Of a stretch of 64,000 nt of DNA, positions 57,701 to 64,000 are shown in pieces (position 1 is the stretch's first letter; each line of letters begins with the position of its first letter). The notes beneath the pieces were generated by a model. The model did not search any database. It saw only the letters and a list, made by a program, of their open reading frames with translations, and was not told the origin of the DNA. Source of the stretch: Apostichopus japonicus (taxonomy: Eukaryota; Echinodermata; Holothuroidea; Aspidochirotida; Stichopodidae); NCBI RefSeq assembly GCF_037975245.1, contig NC_092577.1, positions 3,989,501-4,053,500 on the forward strand, given 5' to 3'. The position numbers and the translations under genes are program-made.

Positions 57701-60700
57701 TTCAATCGTACACCTTATTTTCTGTTGTTTCCCCCCTCCCCCTTCATCAGGTATCTTTCTACAGACCCACAGAAAAGAGACACAAAATCTTGATTGAGTC
57801 AAAAGCGTTTCCAGCAGACCATGTAAGTTATAATAAGTGCAATAATTTTTGGGGAGAATTGGAGCAAAACAGTGGATACTGAGGTAGAGTGTAGTGACAT
57901 ATGTTAACAGGAGGTTGAATAGTGGGTGGGGGGGGGGGCTTGGAGAGGTGGACAAGCCCTCTAGGCTGTCATTGAAATGCTACCAAAACCTTAACAGACT
58001 TTTAGTAACGTAGTGTATTGTCTAATTTGTCTTGTCTGAACATAGATTTCTGGCAGAAGTTTGTCCTAAAATCTGTTTACATTTTTGTCGATCTTGGGTC
58101 TTGTTCAAGAAGGTGACTCTACCACCAATAAAAGGAAGAAAAATAATGTTTTTCTGAAGCCCTAGAATTTTCAGTGGCAGATTAATGGCATTTGAGGAAT
58201 GTCTATGAGCATGAATGAAAGTGTTCAAATTCGTCTATTTTTCTTTGTTTTATTTCTCTCTTCCCGCAGTATGCCATGGAGTCTCAGATCTGTAACAAAG
58301 GCTACGATCCCAAGTCAAGTCTTTTATGCTTGAAGCCATCACAGGTGGGCTATACAGACCACTTTAAGATATCTCTCTCGTTTGGCAGTCTTAAAGAACT
58401 ATAAGTCCTCTTAACAAAAATCAATCAAAGAATTACATTATTCAGATAGGTTTTTGGAAAGACAATGCACAACTCGTTAATGAGAGAAACCAGATGCTGA
58501 ATTTAAAGGAAATGAAATATTTAAGGATATAAGTTTTTTTCTCTCGATGAAAACAGGATTTGTTACAATACAACTTGATGGTACAGTTTCTACTGTAGTG
58601 AGGGCTGAGAGGTAATGGGATGGGTGGTTAATAGGGAGGGTGTGTGTGCAGGGGGGATGTAGGGGGGGTGATGTTGTTTTATTCCACATTCATAGCAGCA
58701 ATACATAGAAATGTCTGACACTGATGTTGACCCAAACAGTATCATAATAAGTATGTACGTGTGTACTATTATGTATGTACTATTATGTATGTACTATTAT
58801 GTATGTACTATTATGTATGCACTATTATTATGTATGTACTATTATGTATGTACTATTATGTATGTACTATTATGTATGCACTATTATTATGTATGTACTA
58901 TTATGTATGTACTATTATGTATGTACTGTTATGTATGTACTGTTATGTATGCACTATTATTATGTATGCACTATTATGTATGTACTATTATGTATGTACT
59001 AAGTATGTACTATTTTATTGCTGTTCTAAATGTCTGCTATCTTGTAGTATTAATTTATAAGCTGTGATAAGTGGTTGGGGGGGTAGTGTGAGGGGGGGTG
59101 AGGGGATCACAGCAGATATAGAGGGCGACAAAGCAAAGTGGTAAGCCATCAAGCATGGTGGTACTAATCCTTTTAAAGCTTTATAGGTGGAAAATTCTCT
59201 ATACTCGTGTTATGTTTAACGTGTTATGTTTAATGGAGTCTCTCTTTGTTTTACTACGTCGTATTCATGTTAATATACAGTTGAATACAAATGTCAACTC
59301 TTTTTTGTTTTTATAGTATCTGTTATAGTTTGATACCAATTTCATTTTTTGCCCCTCAGGGTCGACACATCATCACAACGGAAGAGATCTTGTCGTTCAT
59401 CGAACGAGAAGGAGATGAGATAGCGCTCATCCTCATGGGAGGACTCCAGTATTTCTCTGGACAACTTTTCGACATGGAAGCTATTACAAAAGCCGGCCAT
59501 GCTAAGGTACTTGTCTGTCTCTCAAACTGAACCAGAGTTGAACAAAGAAGAGAAAGAAAGATCGAATGAATGAATGGAAGAATGTTAGAGTAAACCTGTT
59601 ACCCGAAAGACTAAAGGCCTGACTTTACAAAAAAAAAAAAAATTCATAATCATCACGTTAAGAAATGCCGTCTGAGGGTGGCTTTCATGGCGAGAGGGTG
59701 CAGAGGATTAAACTAGAGACAGACTTGTCGAAAACAACAAGTTTTGCCATTAGAATTGACTTTGTTTACTAATTAATATTGTAATGAAATAGTGTAAGCT
59801 ATTAGATTTAAAAAATTTGATTTCAAATCTGATTTCCTTTTTTTGTGCAACTTGTGTGCCGTGTTGATGATGTAGAAATTTGTTGTGTGTTTATCTAGCC
59901 CAAATTTATTCTTGACATTGCAAGTTCAAATATCATGTTTTCAAGATTATTTTGCTACATTTAGTGGGTATTATACAACACCTAATTATATTGCCGCCAT
60001 TTGATTGGTCAATTGCTCGTCGATTGCATGCAAAATCCGCTCTATTGCACGCTATGATGATAGAACCATGCGTTATACTTTTTTGATAGCACTTTTTTCA
60101 ATGGTAAGAGAGCAGAGAAACCTGTCTGTTCAAACAATATGTTGCATGAGTGCATTTTACATCCAATTATATCCAAATTTGAAGGTGTTGTATAATTTGT
60201 TCCATTCAACTCGGCTGCGCCTCGTTGAATGGAACGTTCCATCTTTCAACAAATGAAATATTTGCACTATTTTACTCATAACCATTCATTATTTGTATAC
60301 TATTACATACCAACGAAATGTAAACATAACAAAAAACACCATAACTTTTGTGGGTATGCCATGCCATCAACATGCTGATTTACTTATCTTTGGAGATATA
60401 TTTTCAGAATGTCTCTATTATCTTCATGCAAAAGGGAAGTATATATTTGCCTTAAATTACCGGACCGGTGAACATATTTACTGTCAGATTAACGTCGAAA
60501 CATTCCCACCTACTGTACCTTCCCAAATCCCCCCTTGCTCCATCTGCCACCCTCACTAACCTCTTTAATATGCTCAAGCTTTCCTAAACAGTTTGGAATT
60601 GATATTCAGATTCAGATTCTCTTTATTGCATCCCAAATTGGGCAATTGATTGCTCACAATATCAAACAGTACATAAAATACACACAAAATAAATCAGACT

Positions 60701-61095
60701 CTCAAATACTAAGACATAAGACTTAAAACAAAGCTGGCAAGATACGTAAAAACGTAAAATACAAAATACAGTAAAACAGCACCAGAGATACTTGTGAAAC
60801 ATTGGATTGTACAATGAGCAAGATTACTGACCTAACGAGTAAAATATTCATTATGAAGTTTAATACAATGAGGGATAAAGGAGGATTTGTAACGGTTTGT
60901 AATGGCACGGGGTAGTCTCATCCGCCCTCTGCGGGGTATAATTGCACTTTCCAAATTAATATATATTAACTGTTATTTTTTGCTGTTATTCTCCAGGGAT
61001 GTGTAGTGGCGTTTGATTTGGCACATGCAGTCGGCAACGTCGAGCTGAAACTTCACGACTGGGGAGTGGACTTTGCCGTGTGGTGCAACTATAAG
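41448..61095 (+). CDS. KYNU: kynureninase, N-terminal 291 codons (3' part outside window)
   Basis: Eight coding exons join in phase: 41448-41661, 42693-42813, 48096-48178, 56926-56987, 57751-57822, 58270-58344, 59360-59506, 60997-61095. Kynureninase is a PLP enzyme that cleaves kynurenine or 3-hydroxykynurenine to anthranilate or 3-hydroxyanthranilate plus alanine, in tryptophan breakdown and NAD synthesis. Visible motifs: [55 protein letters not shown], the PLP-aspartate segment [10 protein letters not shown] and [15 protein letters not shown]291, the last codon of exon 8, corresponds to the Schiff-base lysine. Human KYNU is 465 residues, so about 190 C-terminal residues are missing. No matching exon was seen between 61096 and 64000. 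The N-terminus has a Lys/Glu-rich extension of about 15 residues. Confidence 0.95.
41698..41790 (+). repeat. dispersed repeat shared with CAP intron 8
   Basis: TTATCCTAACATACTGTAGC, AAACTGGAGCCTATACCG, a T-run and CCCAGGCTCATCC recur in the same order at about 18605-18695. Confidence 0.75.
42693..42813 (+). CDS. KYNU: KYNU coding exon 2 (residues 72-111)
   Basis: Acceptor TTTTGGCAG, donor GTAAGT, phase 2. Contains [13 protein letters not shown]. Confidence 0.93.
43690..44030 (+). pseudogene. DIRS-like retrotransposon remnant (RT/RNase H region)
   Basis: Reads [18 protein letters not shown] and ERVDAQQSV, then in a shifted frame [20 protein letters not shown], which fit the DIRS-type tyrosine-recombinase retrotransposon polymerase/RNase H region as I know it. 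In-frame stops and a frameshift show it is dead. Boundaries are uncertain. Confidence 0.6.
44590..45070. repeat. degenerate GGACGGACAAA repeats
   Basis: The word TTGGACGGACA with nearby ATTGCAAACATAAC recurs several times between 44605 and 45035. Confidence 0.5.
45205..45851. mobile_element. non-autonomous hAT-type element, 647 bp
   Basis: Ends TAGTGTTTACATGGG and CCCGTGCAAACACTA are inverted repeats, flanked by 8-bp CTGAAGAA / CTAAAGAA (one mismatch). Inside are three copies of a unit of about 118 bp with CCTAACACCACACTAAGTCA at 45456, 45570 and 45695, then about 29 A at 45747-45775. Confidence 0.8.
47150..47640 (+). repeat. minisatellite, about 55-65-bp unit
   Basis: Eight or more copies of ACATCTCTCCTACAGTGTAC, ATATTGGTGTTCTAT and CACCAAACCTAC. 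In some copies TATGTGAACACCAAACC replaces the shorter form. Open frames across it are repeat artefacts. Confidence 0.88.
48096..48178 (+). CDS. KYNU: KYNU coding exon 3 (residues 112-139)
   Basis: Acceptor TATTTTCAG, donor GTAAGA, phase 1. Encodes [12 protein letters not shown]. Confidence 0.92.
48505..48540. repeat. short hairpin at satellite edge
   Basis: GGTTCCTTGCT and AGCAAAAGGAACC flank a short AT loop, directly before the (TG)n and AGGTCA-rich repeat. Confidence 0.5.
48904..50811. repeat. two near-identical 954-bp tandem units
   Basis: 48904-49857 and 49858-50811 align at a constant offset of 954 bp, with only a few differences in the first 100 bp and none noticed after. A third, diverging copy starts at 50812. 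Confidence 0.93.
51077..54588. mobile_element. 3.5-kb foldback element with about 1.5-kb inverted arms
   Basis: The left end GGGTCAATCCATGCC and right end GGCATGGATTGACCC are inverted. Matching continues inward to about 52620 (left) and 53057 (right) with high identity. The 4-bp target TAAT is duplicated (51073-51076, 54589-54592). The neighbouring repeat copies give the empty site ACATTTAATGCAATAAC. The centre holds two direct copies of a 231-bp AT/GTAC-rich unit (about 52690-53140). No transposase or other domain is readable; the longest frame is 147 codons. Confidence 0.93.
55641..56925 (+). other. right part of KYNU intron 3
   Basis: T-rich tract at 55655-55725, no gene. A TTTATTTATTTATTCGTTCC segment at 56500-56522 may be a LINE tail. 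Confidence 0.35.
56926..56987 (+). CDS. KYNU: KYNU coding exon 4 (residues 140-160)
   Basis: Acceptor GCCAACAG, donor GTAAGT. Encodes [20 protein letters not shown], a conserved PLP-site segment. Confidence 0.94.
57140..57600 (+). repeat. G-rich tract in KYNU intron 4
   Basis: Many runs of three to seven G (for example GGGAGGGGGTGTTGGGGGGG) on the + strand, compatible with G-quadruplex formation in DNA or pre-mRNA. Confidence 0.6.
57751..57822 (+). CDS. KYNU: KYNU coding exon 5 (residues 161-184)
   Basis: Acceptor CTTCATCAG, donor GTAAGT. Encodes [20 protein letters not shown]. Confidence 0.94.
58270..58344 (+). CDS. KYNU: KYNU coding exon 6 (residues 185-209)
   Basis: Acceptor TTCCCGCAG, donor GTGGGC. 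Encodes [20 protein letters not shown]. Confidence 0.92.
58752..59012 (+). repeat. 14-bp microsatellite-like array in KYNU intron 6
   Basis: About eighteen copies of ATGTATGTACTATT with occasional ATGCACTATT and extra ATT. Open frames here are repeats. Confidence 0.92.
59360..59506 (+). CDS. KYNU: KYNU coding exon 7 (residues 210-258)
   Basis: Acceptor GCCCCTCAG, donor GTACTT. Encodes [20 protein letters not shown] and [18 protein letters not shown]. Confidence 0.94.
60600..60947 (-). pseudogene. LINE 3' end, minus strand (KYNU intron 7)
   Basis: On the minus strand 60947-60832 reads [20 protein letters not shown] and on to a stop, like the C-terminal end of CR1-type LINE ORF2. A 3' UTR follows, ending in GATTCA-type repeats at about 60600-60620. 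5' truncated. Confidence 0.65.
60997..61095 (+). CDS. KYNU: KYNU coding exon 8 (residues 259-291) with PLP lysine
   Basis: Acceptor TTCTCCAG, donor GTCAGT. Encodes [20 protein letters not shown] and ends in CNYK, where K is the catalytic lysine. Confidence 0.94.
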
Positions 61096-63340
61096 GTCAG
61101 TTGAAAACCCTGTTGGCCGAAATATATTCAAATGGAGTGGGGGGGGGAAGAGAATTTGTTTTAACAGTCTACGAGACTCGCTCTCTGCTGTTGTGTGTAA
61201 ATCACAGAATACGCAACACGAACTAAATGCTGGAAAGAGGGCTCCCTTCGCTGCTCAAATATAGAACTGTATTCGTTTCAAGGACGCATTATAAATCTGT
61301 GCATTGCTGGTAGATTTCATGGGATGAATTCATAGGCAACAACAATTTTGAAGAAAAAAATATTCTCTTTCTGCCTCAGCTGAGTAGAGAAAAGAACCGT
61401 CAAGTGAACAACCAGTTAAGGCACAGTTTATGTAATTTTCCAACTTTACGTAACCAGTTATGTATTGCAAGGTTATATAAGCAAAGCACCAGTGGAAAGC
61501 AATTGTGAATTAAATCACAGATTTTTCATCATTTCCCCCCCGTCAAGTGTAGTTTTTTCCAGAAGAAACCTTGGTTTCATAATGGTGTCATAATGGTTTC
61601 GCAATGGTTTCATAATGCATTCAATTTACTTGGTGTAAACAATGTTTTTTGTTTATTGTGTGTGGTACCTTTGTGAGGTAAATGTAAAGCACACAATCAT
61701 AATAACCATGTACAGTAGGTTAAATGCCAAACTTTGACCCATTCGCAGAGATCGTTGCTTTTGTCAGTGAATAAAAGTGTTGGGATGTTTTATTCCCTCG
61801 ATTTTTGACAAATGAATCCACGATAAGTATTTTGCCATGATTTGTGTGATCAGTTAGTTATACGTATCAGTTCTTAGTACCCAAAAATGACCTTTGAGAT
61901 TATTGGATTAGTGTTTATAATGAGGGTTAAAGACAGACTTTAATTATAAAGGTATGAGTTTAATGACTGGAATCATTTGGAAGTATTTACAAGTTAATGT
62001 ATAATTATTATAGAAGAGTTCTTTTGACATATTTGTCCAAAGTTTCATAGCAGAGTAGCAGTATTTTATGCATCTGAACTTGTGTTTCAGGGCAATTATT
62101 TTTTTTCCTTTGTGACAATCCCTAAAACAGTTTTGGAGGTCGTCAGAAGGACAACTAGTTGTTGCATCATTGCATAGTGACTAAATAATCTCCAAGTATG
62201 TCAAATTTGCATACAATTTGCGTAAAATTTGCATATAATTTGCATACATACTAATACGACATTACTCATGTACTAGCCTTCAGAGCCCATTTACTCGTAA
62301 TAATCTCATTCCAAAGGGGAAAAAGGCTTGTGTAAGAACAGGATTTTGGGGTTGCCACTTAGTGAAATTAAAAGCAAGAGTGGTTTGGAATGGAATGAGA
62401 AAGACAAAAGGCATCAAGTTAGGAGCTCTAATGAAAGTAGAGAAAATTTAGATCAAGGTTGTAAATTCCATGAAATATGGAGATCGAATAGGCCCAACTG
62501 GGCCAAACGCTTTCCTCTCCAAGAGAACTCAGCTCAGATCGTAAAATACCCCATGAGAGGATGGGGGGGGGGTATGCGAGTGTACTGGGAAAGCTCTCAT
62601 TAGCGTAGGAGTGAGTAGATGCAGCATTCTGATTTGCATGTCATTAAACGTTTACTTGATGATTGGCCAGAAAGCCGGACCTTCATGAATATGAAATAGA
62701 TGCGTGGGTAGGAGCAATCTGTCAGGTCAGTGATCCTGTTATAAGATCATAACTGCTGCGGTTATATATTTAAGGGTCACATAGACCGTTTACATCATAG
62801 ACACTCCACAGATCATTTTAATTTTCATCTATGTGGGTTTTATCTGTCTGTGTTCATGTGGAAGATGAACGTTTAACCTGTACTTGATAAGAATTTATTC
62901 TCTATTGTATGATAGGATTATCTCTTATCAGATAGGGATAACAATTAACTTTGGATGATTGCGTTAAAGGAACAGTATAAATTATATTGAACCGAACACA
63001 ACATGAAACAGAAATTGTTTTTATTCGTCATAGATCATAAAGTTCTGCAAAATTGTGGGGTTTGTGTAGGGGGGGGAAGGAGGGGGGAGGGTGTTTTTCC
63101 CTTATATATATAATTTGTGTAAGGTGCATTAAAATATAATGACGAATAAATTGAACACCATTATTATGTTTCCATCCAATTCGATACCTTAAATAGACAC
63201 AGTACATGTTAGTCAGGCTTAGAATCACAGTTTTAGCCATTTGTTACAAAATGCTCGTTTATAAAATAAATTCCCAGTTGCTTTTACCATGACTTAATAC
63301 AAAGGCAACATTACTTTTGCACTGACAAACAGTGAAGCTG
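61096..63340 (+). other. KYNU intron 8 (continues past window)
   Basis: No exon with the expected next kynureninase block was seen. AT-rich, with short G-runs near 61138, 62562 and 63070. Confidence 0.5.
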
Positions 63341-63354
63341 AATATTGAGTCCTG

Positions 63355-63610
63355 TATAGCAAGTACAATGATTGCACACAAATGCAATACATACAAATAT
63401 AAAGATATGTATGTAATACATATAACTGTCCATACAAATAATAATACACACATACAGTAAATACAATAAAATTGTCCAAGTACAAACATACAATCTATTA
63501 CACACAAATACATACAAATACTGTACATACAAATATAAAGACATACAAATACACTTACATACAAATATAAAGACATACAAATACACTTACATACAAATAT
63601 AAAGATACTC
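63355..63610. repeat. tandem repeat ACATACAAATAtaaag
   Basis: Degenerate copies of ACATACAAATATAAAG and CAAATACACTT. Minus-strand frames give low-complexity Cys/Tyr peptides. Confidence 0.8.
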
Positions 63611-63629
63611 AAATGCAACAAATGTAAAT

Positions 63630-64000
63630 TTTTCATCAAAACAATGTTACATAAATACACCTTGGATCGACATGCACCTGTAAAGATAAAAACTCTTCGA
63701 GTAAGACCATCCAGTCCTTGGTTCTCTGATGAAATCCGCTCAGCACGAAAAATTCGTCGCCAGCATGAAAGAAAATGGATGAATTCACGGCTCGAGGTTG
63801 ACCACCAAGAGTATTGCAAGCAACGGAATATTGTCAACAACTTGATCCGACATGCCAAGATAGAATATTTCTCTGCTCAAGTAGATTTGTGCACAGGTGA
63901 TCAAAAGAAACTATTTCAAATAGTAAACAGTCTTCTACATAGATCAAGAAACACTGTTCTTCCAACATCTGTCTCAAACAATGCTCTTGCAAATAACTTT
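63630..64000 (+). pseudogene. LINE ORF2 segment (CR1/Jockey group), running off window
   Basis: Frame from 63662 reads LDRHAPVKIKTLRVRPSSPW, then FSDEIRSARKIRRQHERKW and KKLFQIVNSLLHRSRN. This is the linker between endonuclease and reverse transcriptase in CR1/Jockey-like LINEs. The frame is open to the window edge, so the copy could be long and fairly young. Confidence 0.85.

Noticed and set aside
58711-59067. Three overlapping MYYYVCTI-type frames
   Set aside because: Translation of the 14-bp array in KYNU intron 6.
63259-63858. 199-codon minus-strand frame
   Set aside because: Half is low-complexity repeat translation and half is antisense to the LINE ORF2 fragment.

Overview
This is an animal nuclear genome window, AT-rich, with genes split into many short exons and introns of roughly 0.3 to 9 kb. 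Four protein-coding genes can be read by joining exons at GT/AG sites with matching phase, all on the + strand: the 3' end of a CUB-domain gene (232-969), a complete adenylyl cyclase-associated protein gene (CAP; coding exons 11534-23005, 498 residues), a complete ketohexokinase gene (KHK; 29023-36710, 311 residues) and the first eight coding exons of kynureninase (KYNU; 41448-61095, residues 1-291, running off the right edge). Family resemblance, intron style and transposon content suggest a marine deuterostome invertebrate, most likely an echinoderm and perhaps a sea cucumber. That assignment is inference.

Layout: 1-969 CUB gene end; 970-11510 3' UTR and intergenic DNA with a short hAT-type element (4525-4813), satellite-like arrays (8430-9625), a (GAAT)n tract, a tRNA-like sequence and a perfect 172-bp palindrome (10869-11040). 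CAP fills 11511 to about 24 kb. Its introns hold a 30-bp minisatellite, a six-unit array that repeats the 3' tail of exon 7 with its splice donor, and a LINE reverse transcriptase remnant. KHK fills 29-37 kb, with a LINE 3' end, a second hAT-type element and long TA tracts in its introns. KYNU starts at 41448. Its introns carry a DIRS-like retrotransposon remnant, a third hAT-type element (45205-45851), a minisatellite, a 954-bp tandem repeat rich in AGGTCA motifs and, inserted in that repeat, a 3.5-kb foldback element (51077-54588) with arms of about 1.5 kb and a TAAT target duplication. Another LINE fragment runs off the right end.

The genes do not form an operon. CAP is an actin-turnover factor, KHK starts fructose catabolism and KYNU acts in the tryptophan-kynurenine pathway, so they are neighbours without an evident shared pathway. 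I found no clearly new multi-gene system. The unusual material is structural: the giant foldback, the perfect palindrome, the duplicated exon tail, inverted repeats around the last CAP exon, and the AGGTCA-rich satellite.
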